64,000 nucleotides of DNA from Actinobacteria bacterium UBA2272 (GTDB taxonomy: Bacteria; Actinomycetota; Coriobacteriia; Anaerosomatales; Anaerosomataceae), in NCBI GenBank assembly GCA_002347725.1, contig DDXA01000004.1, positions 868,001 to 932,000 on the forward strand, written 5' to 3'. Each line of letters opens with the position of its first letter. The first letter of the stretch is position 1. The notes under the pieces were generated by a model that had not been told where the DNA came from, did no database searches, and worked only from the letters and a program-made list of their open reading frames with translations. This document shows positions 34,296 to 42,989 of this stretch, piece after piece. The position numbers were made by a program, and so were the translations under genes.

Positions 34296-35176
34296 GGACG
34301 GTCGTCACCGGCGGGACGGGATACATCGGCGGGCGGCTCGTGGCCGAACTCGTCGGTCGCGGCTGGCCGGTTGCGGTCGTGGTGATCCCGGGCGACCCGG
34401 CCCCGCTGCCGGACGGCGTGGCTCGCATCGAGGATCCGGGTACCGCTCCCGGGCTGGCAGATTCGCTTGCCGGCTTCCAGCCGGACGCGGTGATGCACCT
34501 GGCCGCAGCTCAGGATCTCACGGACACGCTCGAGGCGTCGGACCTGCTCGTGACCGCCAACCTCGGCTTCGGTGCGCGCGTGCTTGCGGCGGCGCGTTCC
34601 GCCGGGGTCCGTGCGCTCGTGGCGGCGGGAACGTACTCGGCACACGCCGATGGTGACGCCGGATACGCGCCGCAGACGCTGTACGCCGCCACCAAGCAGG
34701 CGTTTGGCGCGCTTGCGGGACACTACCGGCGCAACACCACGCTTGCGACCGTCGTACTCGAGCTCTCGGACACCTACGGTCCCGGAGACCACCGGCCGAA
34801 GTTCCTGAACCTCATCGCGGCTGCGGCGACCAGCGGCGAGGTGCTGGGGGCCAGCCCGGGCGAGCAGGTGATCCGGCCGCTTCACACCGACGACATCGTC
34901 GCGGCGTTCATCTACGCGGCGAGCGCGCTGGTCGAGGGCCGCGAACTCGGCGCCGTCTACTCGGTGGCAGGCCCCGACGCGGTCACCCTGCGCGAACTCG
35001 TGGCGGTCTTCGAGCGCGCGACGGGCACGAGCGTGCCGGTCGAGTGGGGTGCCAGGCCGTATCGCTCCGGCGAGATCATGGTGCCGTGGACCGGCGAGAC
35101 CCTTCCGGGTTGGGCGCCGTCCATCGGCCTCACCGAAGGCCTTGCCGCCGTGTACGGTGCGGGTGTCGAGGGGTAG
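34292..35176 (+). CDS. NAD-dependent epimerase/dehydratase family (SDR) protein
   Basis: A 294-aa extended SDR. VTGGTGYIGGRLVAELV binds NAD(P), and the catalytic YxxxK is YAATK. GDHRPKF and PLHTDDIVAAFIYA follow as in nucleotide-sugar SDRs. It overlaps rfbG by 4 bp, so it likely acts on CDP-4-keto-6-deoxyglucose as a 4-ketoreductase or epimerase (inference). The exact sugar is unknown. A convergent GT2 gene ends 14 bp downstream. Confidence 0.82.
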   Translation: MRTVVTGGTGYIGGRLVAELVGRGWPVAVVVIPGDPAPLPDGVARIEDPGTAPGLADSLAGFQPDAVMHLAAAQDLTDTLEASDLLVTANLGFGARVLAAARSAGVRALVAAGTYSAHADGDAGYAPQTLYAATKQAFGALAGHYRRNTTLATVVLELSDTYGPGDHRPKFLNLIAAAATSGEVLGASPGEQVIRPLHTDDIVAAFIYAASALVEGRELGAVYSVAGPDAVTLRELVAVFERATGTSVPVEWGARPYRSGEIMVPWTGETLPGWAPSIGLTEGLAAVYGAGVEG

Positions 35177-35189
35177 TCTGCCGCCTGTT

Positions 35190-36134
35190 CTACCGTTCCA
35201 GCGACTCCTCGATCACGGTGATCGACTTCGGCTTGATCTGCTTGTAGATCCGGCCGAGATACTCGCCGATTATGCCGAGGAACAGCGCGTTCAGGCTGAT
35301 CGAGAACAAGATCAGCACGGTCGTCGTGGCGAAGCCCTCGGGCCAGTCGGCATCGAAGAACAGACGCGCGGCGAGCAGTCCGATGGTGCCGAGCACGGTG
35401 ATCGTCGCTACGGTCAGGCCGACGTAGCTCGCGATCCGCAGCGGCACAGTCGAGTGGTTGAGAACGGCGTCGATCGATAGCGTGACGAGGTCGTGGAACG
35501 TGAACTTGCTCTCACCGGCGTGACGCGCCGCCCGATCGTAGGGGATGCCCGTCTGAGAGAAGCCGAGGGAGGCGATGGTCCCGCGTAGGTACGGCTGGGC
35601 GTCGGGCATCGCGACGAGCTCGTCTAAGATGAGGCGGTCGACAAGGCGGAAGTCGCCCGCGTCGAGCGGCAGAGGGTCTTCGCTCAGGAGCGCGACGCCC
35701 CGGTAGAAGAGCTTCCTCGCCAGGTTTATGGCCCAGCCCTCTTTGCGCGATCGGCGGATGCCGTAGACGACCTTGTAGCCCGATTCCCACTCACGGATGA
35801 AGTCGGCGATGAGCTCGGGCGGGTCTTGCAGGTCCACATCGAGTTGGATGGCCGCAGCACCGCGCGCCTTCGTGTAGCCGGTCCAGATGGAGCGCTGGAA
35901 GCCGAAGTTGCGTGAGAAGCGGAACGCCCGGATGCGCGGGTCGCGCTCGGCAAGGGCACGGAGCGCCTCGAAGGTTCCGTCCGTGCTGTGGTTGTCGGTG
36001 AACACGAGTTCGAAGTCGTAGCCTTCGATCGAGTCCAGAACGCCGGTGACCCGCTCGTAGAACGCATCGACGTTGCCGATCTCGTTGTAGACCGGGGTCA
36101 CGATGGACAGCAGGTGGCGTTCGGGTGCCGTCAT
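35190..36134 (-). CDS. GT2 glycosyltransferase, DPM1/ArnC type
   Basis: Membrane glycosyltransferase of 314 aa, likely using polyprenyl-phosphate as acceptor. The N-terminal GT2 domain has SIVTPVYNEIGNV, NHSTDGTFEAL, and the metal-binding DVDLQDPPELI. HAGESKFTFHDLV and two C-terminal helices (around LTVATITVLGTIGLLAARL and TVLILFSISLNALFLGIIGEY) complete the DPM1-like fold. ATG 36134 is chosen with GAGGAGG upstream; the distance of 11 nt is slightly long. It is divergent from the GtrA gene, which supports joint function in sugar flipping. Confidence 0.9.
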   Translation of the reverse strand: MTAPERHLLSIVTPVYNEIGNVDAFYERVTGVLDSIEGYDFELVFTDNHSTDGTFEALRALAERDPRIRAFRFSRNFGFQRSIWTGYTKARGAAAIQLDVDLQDPPELIADFIREWESGYKVVYGIRRSRKEGWAINLARKLFYRGVALLSEDPLPLDAGDFRLVDRLILDELVAMPDAQPYLRGTIASLGFSQTGIPYDRAARHAGESKFTFHDLVTLSIDAVLNHSTVPLRIASYVGLTVATITVLGTIGLLAARLFFDADWPEGFATTTVLILFSISLNALFLGIIGEYLGRIYKQIKPKSITVIEESLER

Positions 36135-36230
36135 CGGGTAACGAACCTCCTCGGTGGACTTTCCCGTGCGGTCCCGGCACGGCATGGACTATCGTATACC
36201 AGACCGGGGATCTCCAGAACGGAGCTGAAG

Positions 36231-36674
36231 GTGCGTCCAGTCAAGTTCGCTGTGGTGGGAGTGCTCAATACCGCCGTCGACTTCGTGGCGTTCAACGTGC
36301 TGGCGACGCTCGTCGGCATGCCCATCATCGCCGCAAACGTGGCTTCTTACTCGCTTGGCGTCATCAACTCCTACGTGTGGAACCGGCGCTGGACGTTCGG
36401 TGACCGTCCGAGTGAGCGCCGACGGGCCGAGTTCGTCCGCTTCATCATCGCCAACATCGCGGGGGCGGGGATCAACACCGCGCTCGTCTGGACGGTTCTT
36501 GCGCTCTACCACGCCTTCGTTCCGGCCGCGGGCCCCACCGCCGACAGTCCGGTGACGCTTGCTGCCGCCAAAGCGCTCGCGATCGTCGGCAGCATGGTGT
36601 TCAACTACACCGTCTTCCACCGATGGGTGTTCGTGCCGGGCGTGCCGGATGCGGTGCCGTCGGACCCGGAGTAG
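36231..36674 (+). CDS. GtrA-family membrane protein
   Basis: A 147-aa protein with four transmembrane helices. KFAVVGVLNTAVDFVAFNVL and VINSYVWNRRWTF are GtrA signatures. GtrA proteins are thought to flip polyprenyl-phosphate sugars across the membrane, and the divergent GT2 gene is the usual partner. GTG 36231 has GGAG 6 nt upstream. A TATACC at 36195 may be its -10. Confidence 0.85.
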   Translation: MRPVKFAVVGVLNTAVDFVAFNVLATLVGMPIIAANVASYSLGVINSYVWNRRWTFGDRPSERRRAEFVRFIIANIAGAGINTALVWTVLALYHAFVPAAGPTADSPVTLAAAKALAIVGSMVFNYTVFHRWVFVPGVPDAVPSDPE

Positions 36675-36695
36675 TGCAGCCATGGTGCCCCGCGT

Positions 36696-36723
36696 TGCCG
36701 CACCCCATTCAGGCCGCTATACT
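36696..36723 (+). promoter_or_regulatory. Promoter of tRNA-Ser(GGA)
   Basis: TTGCCG (36696-36701) and TATACT (36718-36723), spacer 16 bp, 35 bp before the tRNA. Confidence 0.55.
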
Positions 36724-36758
36724 CGCCTATGCTGCGGCGGCTGCGACGCCGTCCGCAC

Positions 36759-36851
36759 GGAGAGCTGACCGAGAGGCTGAAGGTGCACGACTGGAAATCG
36801 TGTGTGCGGTTTATAGCCGTACCCAGGGTTCGAATCCCTGGCTCTCCGCCA
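36759..36851 (+). tRNA. tRNA-Ser (GGA)
   Basis: A 93-nt class II tRNA with encoded CCA. Acceptor GGAGAGC pairs with GCTCTCC. The anticodon loop CTGGAAA lies between CACGA and TCGTG, giving GGA. A long variable arm and the T loop TTCGAAT are present. Confidence 0.95.
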
Positions 36852-36963
36852 GATGAATACCCGCAGGCCGCCTCATCCTCAGGCGGCCTGCGTGCATCCC
36901 GGGCATAGGACGGTCCTGTCGGGGGCGGTATGCTGTACCCGCACGCCGAGCGAGGAGACACGA

Positions 36964-37533
36964 GTGACCGGTAGGGTCGGACGACTTCACGTCATCGCGG
37001 GATGCATGAGCAGCGGTAAGACCGGCGAGCTCATCAGGCTGCTCTCCCGGCACGCCGTCACCGGCGACTCGATGGTCATCTACAAGCACGCGGTGGACTC
37101 CCGAGACGGCTGTATGGCCCGCTCGCGCCTCGGCACGGAGATGGAGGCGCGGGTCGTAGCCGAGCCGTCCGCGATCGTTGCGGACGGATGCCGCGTCGTG
37201 GCGATCGAGGAGGGGCAGTTCTTCGGCGAGGGGCTCGTCCCGGTCGTTCGCAGACTGCTCCGAGACGGCGCGCTCGTCTACGTGACCGGTCTCAATCAGG
37301 ACTTCCGCGGCGAGCCGTTCGGCGTGATGCCCGTGCTCATGTCACTTGCCGATGAGCTCACGCTGCTCACCGCCATCTGCCAGACGTGTCACGGTGTGGG
37401 AACGCGAACCCAGCGGATAATCGATGGCGCCCCCGCGCCATGGGACTCGCCGCTCATCCTCGTCGGCGGCGGTGATTTCTACGAGGCGCGCTGTCCCGAC
37501 TGTCATGACGTTCCGGGACGGCCGACCGGGTAG
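36964..37533 (+). CDS. tdk: Thymidine kinase
   Basis: Phosphorylates thymidine for salvage. The 189-aa protein has the P-loop GCMSSGKTGELIRL, the EEGQFF motif with the catalytic glutamate, the FRGEPFG lasso region, and a zinc site formed by CQTCH and CPDCH. GTG 36964 has GAGGAGA upstream, so the long in-frame region before it (which includes the tRNA flank) is excluded. It converges on the response-regulator gene. Confidence 0.93.
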   Translation: MTGRVGRLHVIAGCMSSGKTGELIRLLSRHAVTGDSMVIYKHAVDSRDGCMARSRLGTEMEARVVAEPSAIVADGCRVVAIEEGQFFGEGLVPVVRRLLRDGALVYVTGLNQDFRGEPFGVMPVLMSLADELTLLTAICQTCHGVGTRTQRIIDGAPAPWDSPLILVGGGDFYEARCPDCHDVPGRPTG

Positions 37534-37542
37534 CGGCAGCTG

Positions 37543-38505
37543 CTAGCGGGCGCCGGGCTCGGCGCGACGCTCGACCGCGACCGTGCTGCCGGGCTGCGTG
37601 CGCGCGTAGGCGAGCAGCTCGTGCCCGACATCGGAAAGCGCGATGACCGAGTCAGGGAAGTAGTCGGTCATTATGATCACGGCCGCCGAGACCGTGAGTG
37701 GCCCGTGCTTGATCGCATCGCCGGCGCGGTCCCTCAGTGTGAAGTAGCCGCGCTCGCGGTCCTCGTCCTCGTAGTAGTCCATGATTCCGGTATCGAACGC
37801 CCGCACGATGTCGCTTGCCACCTGCTCTGCTTTCTCCGGCTCGCAGATGATGACGAAGTCGTCGGCGCCCATGTGGCCGATGAACGGCTCCTGGCACTCG
37901 GCGAATCTCGTGGACTCCAGGATGAGCTCCACGACGAGATGGAGGACGAGGTCCCCCCGCGAGAAGCCGTATCGCGTATTGAATGCCCGGAAGCCGTCCA
38001 CGTCCACGTAGATGATCCCGAAGGGCTGGCGGCGGCCGAGTGCGAAGGCGATGCGCTCCTCGGTGAGCGCGTTAGCGGGCAGCCCGGTGAGCGCGTTGGT
38101 GAAACGCTCGCGCCGCATTCGGCGGACCACCATCTGGATTCGGGCGTCGAGCACGAGCGGATCGACGGGCTTAGCAATGAAGTCATCGGCGCCGGCTTCG
38201 ATCGCCATGATCTCGAAGCCCGATTCGCCGAGGCCGGTCATGACGAGGATCGGGATGTTGTGGCTCCGGGGCTCGGCCTTCATGCGCTTGCACAGCTCGA
38301 AACCGTCGATGTCCGGGAGGTTCAGGTCGAGCAGGATAGCGTCGGGCATGAACTCGGCCAGGGCGTGGAGCCCGGTGATGCCGTCCCCCACGCCGGTCAC
38401 ATGGTAGCCGCGCTCCTGCAGCGCCATCGTGATCATCTGACGCAACGTCGCCGAGTCTTCCACGACAAGGATCTTGTACTTCTCGTGGGTGGTCTGGCTC
38501 CTCAT
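37543..38505 (-). CDS. Response regulator with degenerate GGDEF domain
   Basis: A 320-aa protein: receiver domain (ILVVEDSATLRQM, phospho-acceptor in AILLDLNLPDIDGFELC, conserved lysine in FIAKPVDP) followed by a GGDEF-like domain. The active-site loop reads GADDF rather than GGDEF, so cyclase activity is doubtful. It may bind c-di-GMP or act as an allosteric module (inference). A short linker precedes ALTGLPANAL. ATG 38505 follows a GGGGGGCGAG tract. No cognate histidine kinase is adjacent. Confidence 0.88.
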   Translation of the reverse strand: MRSQTTHEKYKILVVEDSATLRQMITMALQERGYHVTGVGDGITGLHALAEFMPDAILLDLNLPDIDGFELCKRMKAEPRSHNIPILVMTGLGESGFEIMAIEAGADDFIAKPVDPLVLDARIQMVVRRMRRERFTNALTGLPANALTEERIAFALGRRQPFGIIYVDVDGFRAFNTRYGFSRGDLVLHLVVELILESTRFAECQEPFIGHMGADDFVIICEPEKAEQVASDIVRAFDTGIMDYYEDEDRERGYFTLRDRAGDAIKHGPLTVSAAVIIMTDYFPDSVIALSDVGHELLAYARTQPGSTVAVERRAEPGAR

Positions 38506-38667
38506 CTCGCCCCCCCGGGCTCGCGGACGGTTCCTAGCGTACTCCGAACGGCGCGATGATGGTACCGTTCGGCGTTCTTCGGGCGGGCCGGATCGAGGCG
38601 CAGATGCCAGTGTACCGTGAGGTCCGCGCCCTGAAGACCCGCTACAATGGCGGCGAGAGGGGCGCCC

Positions 38668-40632
38668 GTGGACCTGCTGATCGACGTCACCATCATCTTC
38701 GCCGTCGCCGTGGTCGCCGTACTGGTGAGCCATAGACTGAACGTGCCCTCCACCGTCGGCTTCCTGATCGCGGGAATCCTTGCGGGTCCCGACGGCCTCG
38801 GTCTCGTACGGATGAGCGAGCAGGTCGACCTCCTTGCCGAGATCGGCATCGTGCTCCTCATGTTCATGATCGGACTCGAGTTCTCGCTGTCCGGCCTTGC
38901 CGAGATCAGGCGTCCGTTCCTGCTCGGCGGCAGCGTGCAGATGCTCGGGACCGCCGCTGTCGTGGGCCTGGGCACCTACATCCTCGGCTCCACGCTCGCC
39001 CAGAGCGCGTACCTGGGCCTTGTCGTCTCGCTGAGCTCCACGGCCGTGGTACTCGACCTGCTGCAGAAGCGCGGCGAGCTCGACAGCCCTCACGGCCGCA
39101 CGGTCCTCGGGGCGCTCATCTTCCAGGACATCGCGGTGGTCCCGATCATGCTCGCCGCGCCACTGCTCGCGGGCACCGCGGGAGGCAGCGCGCTCGACGG
39201 GCTGGCCGAGGTTGGACTTGGTGTCGCCGCGGTGGGTATCGCATCGTACGTCGCGTACCGGTGGGTCGTGCCGTGGCTGCTCCATCGCATCGCGATGACC
39301 GGCAGCCGCGAGGCGTTCCTGCTCGGCGTGCTCGTCATCTGCGTGGCAATCGCGCTGCTCACGCACGAGGCGGGTCTCTCACTCGCGCTCGGCGCCTTCC
39401 TCGCCGGACTCATCATCTCCGAGTCCGAGTACTCCCACCAGGCCGTGAGCGTCATCCTGCCGTTCCGCGACGCGTTCATGAGCCTGTTCTTCGTCTCGAT
39501 CGGCATGTTGCTCGACGTTCAGTATCTGCTTGCCAACCCGCTCAGGATCGCGCTGCTCACCCTCGGCATCCTGCTGATCAAGCCGATCATGGCGGCGTTT
39601 GCCGCACTTCTCGTGGGTCTGCCGATGCGCAACGCGGTGCTTGCGGGTGTGTCACTCGGCCAGATCGGCGAGTTCTCACTCGTGCTCGCCACTGCCGGCG
39701 TCGCAGCGGGGCTGCTCGGCGCAGACGTCTTCCAGACCGTCCTGGACACGGCGGTTGCGAGCATGATCTTCGCACCGGTGCTCGTGGCGGCCGGTCCGGG
39801 GATAGCCGATCTTCTCGCGCGCCTGCCCCTGCCGGCCCGCGTGCGTGAGGGGGTGGGGATAGCGCGCATCGGCTCGGCGCACCTGTACAACGACCACGTG
39901 CTCCTCGTCGGCTTCGGCGTGACCGGGCACAACATCGCATGCGCCGCCGAGAGCGCGGGCGTGCCGTATGCCGCGATCGAGATCAACGCCGACGTCGTCC
40001 GCAGGGGCACAGCCGAGGGCCACCACATCCACTACGGCGACGCGACGAGTGAGGCCATCCTGCGCCACGTCAACGCGGACCGGGCGAGAGCGATCGTCGT
40101 GGTGATCAACGACCCCGCCGCCGCGAGGCGGGTGACCCAACTCGCACGGCGGGTGGCGCCGGACGCGTACCTCGTGGTCCGCAGCCGCTACGTCCGCGAG
40201 ACCGAGGCGCTGCACGCCCTCGGCGCGGACGAGGTCATAGCCGACGAGCTCGAGATCTCCATCGAGATCTTCGCCCGGGTGCTCGCTCGCTTCCTCGTGC
40301 CCCGGGAGGACATCGAGCGCTTCATGAGTGAGTCCAGGGCCGAGTGGCGCGACATGGCGCGTACGCTCGCGCCGGCGGGTCCGGCGGCGCACGATCTGCG
40401 CGTCGAGGTGCCCGATCTCGCGACCCGCAGCTTCCGGCTGAGCGCGACCTCGCCGCTGGCGGGACACTCCATCGCCGAGAGCGGCCTGCGTGCCGGGCAT
40501 GGCGTGAGCATCCTTGCCGTCAAGCGCGGCGGCACGACGATCGGCAATCCCCACGGCGCGTTCGTGCTCGAACCCGGCGACGTCCTCTTCGTCTTCGGCC
40601 CGAACGAGTGGGACCCCGCCCACGTCGCCTGA
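38668..40632 (+). CDS. Kef-type cation:proton antiporter with TrkA-N and TrkA-C domains
   Basis: A 654-aa monovalent cation:proton antiporter-2 protein. About 12 transmembrane helices carry GFLIAGILAGPDGLGLV, MIGLEFS and SLSSTAVVLDLL. The cytoplasmic part has a TrkA-N Rossmann fold (VLLVGFGVTGHNIA) and a TrkA-C domain ending in GDVLFVFGPNE. The family exports potassium or sodium in exchange for protons and is gated by NAD(H) or nucleotides. GTG 38668 follows GAGAGGGG; an ATG at 38647 lies within a TACAAT that looks like the -10 and was rejected. Confidence 0.9.
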   Translation: MDLLIDVTIIFAVAVVAVLVSHRLNVPSTVGFLIAGILAGPDGLGLVRMSEQVDLLAEIGIVLLMFMIGLEFSLSGLAEIRRPFLLGGSVQMLGTAAVVGLGTYILGSTLAQSAYLGLVVSLSSTAVVLDLLQKRGELDSPHGRTVLGALIFQDIAVVPIMLAAPLLAGTAGGSALDGLAEVGLGVAAVGIASYVAYRWVVPWLLHRIAMTGSREAFLLGVLVICVAIALLTHEAGLSLALGAFLAGLIISESEYSHQAVSVILPFRDAFMSLFFVSIGMLLDVQYLLANPLRIALLTLGILLIKPIMAAFAALLVGLPMRNAVLAGVSLGQIGEFSLVLATAGVAAGLLGADVFQTVLDTAVASMIFAPVLVAAGPGIADLLARLPLPARVREGVGIARIGSAHLYNDHVLLVGFGVTGHNIACAAESAGVPYAAIEINADVVRRGTAEGHHIHYGDATSEAILRHVNADRARAIVVVINDPAAARRVTQLARRVAPDAYLVVRSRYVRETEALHALGADEVIADELEISIEIFARVLARFLVPREDIERFMSESRAEWRDMARTLAPAGPAAHDLRVEVPDLATRSFRLSATSPLAGHSIAESGLRAGHGVSILAVKRGGTTIGNPHGAFVLEPGDVLFVFGPNEWDPAHVA

Positions 40633-40679
40633 GACGGCGTTCGGCAGGGTCCCGGCTGCAAAAGCAGGTGTGTCGTGCG

Positions 40680-41843
40680 TCAGGCCGACTCGCCCATGGC
40701 GTGCAGCGCGCCCGCATGCACGATCGCCCGGTCGCGCGTGACGAGCATGTGCCTCACGATCTCGTCTTCCCAGTCCGGGGCCTCGATCCCGTCCTTGAAC
40801 AGGTTGCGTACGATGGCCAGCATGTTCTTGCCGTACAACCAGCTTGCGTGCACGGGCACCGAGCCCGGGATGTTGATGTAGCCCATGACGGTGACGCCAT
40901 GCGCGACGACCTCCCGGGCCGGCACCGTGAGGGCGCAATTGCCGCCCTGGTCCACCGAGACGTCGACGATCACCGATCCGGGACGCATCGAGCGCACCAT
41001 GTCCTCGGTGATGAGCACCGGGGCGACCTCGCCGGGCACAAGCGCGCTCGTGATGATGACGTCGGCGGTCTTCACAAGCGGCACGAGTGCCTCCCGGGCG
41101 CGGTCGAGCCAGTCCGGCGGCAGCGCGTCGGCGTAGCCTCCTTCGCCGACTGCCACCTCCTGGGGGATATCGAAGCCTACGACCTCCGCGCCGAGGCGTG
41201 CGGCCTCGGCCTGCGCGGTGTCGCGGATATCAAGGGCCTTGACCGTGGCGCCGAGTCGCCTGGCCGTGGTGATCGCATGAACGCCGACCACACCGGCGCC
41301 GATGATGAGGAACTCGGCCGGTTGGGTTTCGCCGATGGGCGTCTCGAACGCCGGGACGAAGCGGGGAAGCGCTGCCGCGGCCATGATCACCGACTTGTAG
41401 CCGGTTACGAGTGACATCGACGAGAGCGCATCCATACCGAGTGCCCGCGGGATGCGCGGGATGCCGTCCATCGTGAGTGACGTGATCCCGCGGTCACGCA
41501 GCGTGCGGATGATGTCGTGGTTCGCCGGAGCAGCCGGGTGCAGGAAGGTGATGAGCAGCGCGCCCTCGCGGATCATCTCGGCTTCGTGTCGGCCGAGTTC
41601 CGCGTTGAAGTGCGGCTGTTTGACCTTGAGGATGATGTCGGCTGCCGAGAAGACCTCGGCTGCGCCCGCCACTATCCGGGCGCCTGCGGCCGCGTACTCG
41701 TCGTCGCTGTGCAACGAGCCCGCCCCCGCGCCCGACTCCACGAGCACCTCGAAGCCCATGTCCACGTAGGACGAGACCTCGTCCGGCAGCGCTGCGACCC
41801 TATGCTCGCGCTCGAGGATCTCCGTCGGTATGCCGATGATCAT
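40680..41843 (-). CDS. NAD(P) transhydrogenase alpha-1-like / alanine dehydrogenase family protein
   Basis: A 387-aa protein of the AlaDH/PNT family. The sequence is nearer the transhydrogenase NAD-binding subunit (PntAA) than alanine dehydrogenase: TMDGIPRIPRALGMDALSSM and ATTGYKSV-like SLVTGYKSVIMA are PntA hallmarks, and the FLIIGAGVVGVHAITTARRLGA Rossmann site follows. No PntAB or PntB gene is adjacent in the window, which is unusual. ATG 41843 has GGAGGAATC upstream. It may pair with subunits elsewhere or have drifted in function. Confidence 0.82.
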   Translation of the reverse strand: MIIGIPTEILEREHRVAALPDEVSSYVDMGFEVLVESGAGAGSLHSDDEYAAAGARIVAGAAEVFSAADIILKVKQPHFNAELGRHEAEMIREGALLITFLHPAAPANHDIIRTLRDRGITSLTMDGIPRIPRALGMDALSSMSLVTGYKSVIMAAAALPRFVPAFETPIGETQPAEFLIIGAGVVGVHAITTARRLGATVKALDIRDTAQAEAARLGAEVVGFDIPQEVAVGEGGYADALPPDWLDRAREALVPLVKTADVIITSALVPGEVAPVLITEDMVRSMRPGSVIVDVSVDQGGNCALTVPAREVVAHGVTVMGYINIPGSVPVHASWLYGKNMLAIVRNLFKDGIEAPDWEDEIVRHMLVTRDRAIVHAGALHAMGESA

Positions 41844-42066
41844 GATTCCTCCTGGTTCATGGTGGACCGCCTGCAACAATGTATCGTGCGGGACGGCAAC
41901 TGCATATTCCGCGCGAACATTCTGCCCCCGCTAGTGTATGTTCCCCGCGCCGGGCGTGCCGGACGACCGGCGCATTAAGAACCGTTCATCACACCTAGCA
42001 GACCGTTCGCCTCAAGTGCCAGGCCGTTTCGACCGAAAGATACCCTACGTATCGCCGACGGAAGGC

Positions 42067-42543
42067 ATGGGTGTGAGTCGCAGACGATGGGCGCTGGGGG
42101 TCGTGATGGCACTGGCCGCTACGATGGCGCCGATCTCATACGCGTATGCCGCGCCGGGCGACGAACTGCCGGGGCTCGGCATGGCAGCGGGCATACTCGC
42201 CCTGCTTGCGTCCGCCGTCTTGCTGCGCGAGATGCTGGCACTGCGGGCAGTCGCCCGGGGTGCCGCGATCGCCGAGAACGTCCGCTACGTCGTGCTTGCG
42301 GTCCTCTGCCTCGCAGCCTCCGTGCTTGTCGGCTGGATCCAGCGGTTCCTGCCCCTCGGCTTCTCGGCCGACCACGCCCGGCTCGGCGCCGACCTGCTCG
42401 CCGTGGTGGCCATCGTGCTGTTCGTCGTCTACTTCTCGCGCGTGCGGAGGGTCTTGTCGCGCTATCTCGCACGCCTGTCGGGTGAGGCACAGTTGCTGAC
42501 GGCCGTCATCGACGAGGAAGACGGGGACCCGGGCAATGGCTAA
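42067..42543 (+). CDS. Small membrane protein of unknown function
   Basis: A 158-aa protein with an N-terminal signal-like helix and about three further helices (GMAAGILALLASAVLL; YVVLAVLCLAASVLVGWI; LLAVVAIVLFVVYFS). No conserved motif was recognised. Its stop overlaps the start of the next gene, giving a pair. It is divergent from the PntA gene, separated by 223 bp. Confidence 0.65.
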   Translation: MGVSRRRWALGVVMALAATMAPISYAYAAPGDELPGLGMAAGILALLASAVLLREMLALRAVARGAAIAENVRYVVLAVLCLAASVLVGWIQRFLPLGFSADHARLGADLLAVVAIVLFVVYFSRVRRVLSRYLARLSGEAQLLTAVIDEEDGDPGNG

Positions 42544-42766
42544 CCTCGTCGCCGAGCGGATCGAAGAGGTGCTCAAGCCGATCGTCGGTACGGTGCTGGC
42601 GGCCGTGTCGGTGGATCTCGAGTCCAAGCGCATCGGCAAGGACCGGGAGACCATCAACAGCCTCGACCTGCCGGTGATCGCTGACAACCTCTCCGATGCG
42701 CTCAGGCTCGTCGTGGGGCCCGATGTGGCCGCTGCCGCTGCACGGCGCGTGCGCGAGCTCACGTAG
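42536..42766 (+). CDS. Small hypothetical protein
   Basis: A 76-aa soluble protein (MANLVAERIEEVLKPIVG). No family recognised. It overlaps the upstream gene by 8 bp, so it is likely translated from the same mRNA. The overlap, plausible codon use and start support a real gene. Confidence 0.55.
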   Translation: MANLVAERIEEVLKPIVGTVLAAVSVDLESKRIGKDRETINSLDLPVIADNLSDALRLVVGPDVAAAAARRVRELT

Positions 42767-42776
42767 TCCCTCGGCG

Positions 42777-42935
42777 CTACCTGACGGCGACGCCCAGGTA
42801 GTAGGGCCAGATGATCAGCCCGAGTACCGCCGGCCAGAACGTCAGCTTCACGTACGCGATCGTGAACAGCCAGCCGATGAACCAGATCGTTCCCATGCCG
42901 GTGTCGACACGGATCTTCTGTCCGCTCCCTGCCAT
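42777..42935 (-). CDS. Small membrane protein, last gene of the SHOCT operon
   Basis: A 52-aa protein with two short hydrophobic segments (GTIWFIGWLFTIAYV and WPAVLGLIIWPYYLG). GAGGAGG lies 6 nt before ATG 42935, and the reading frame is uninterrupted to TAG. It is 54 bp after the SHOCT protein gene on the same strand. Function unknown. Confidence 0.6.
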   Translation of the reverse strand: MAGSGQKIRVDTGMGTIWFIGWLFTIAYVKLTFWPAVLGLIIWPYYLGVAVR

Positions 42936-42989
42936 CGAATACCTCCTCGGTCGGTCGGCCCTGCGGGCCGGTTCGTCTGCTCCGGGCGC

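Noticed and set aside
40680..41843. Alanine dehydrogenase
   Set aside because: The central motif matches PntA more closely; kept only as an alternative.
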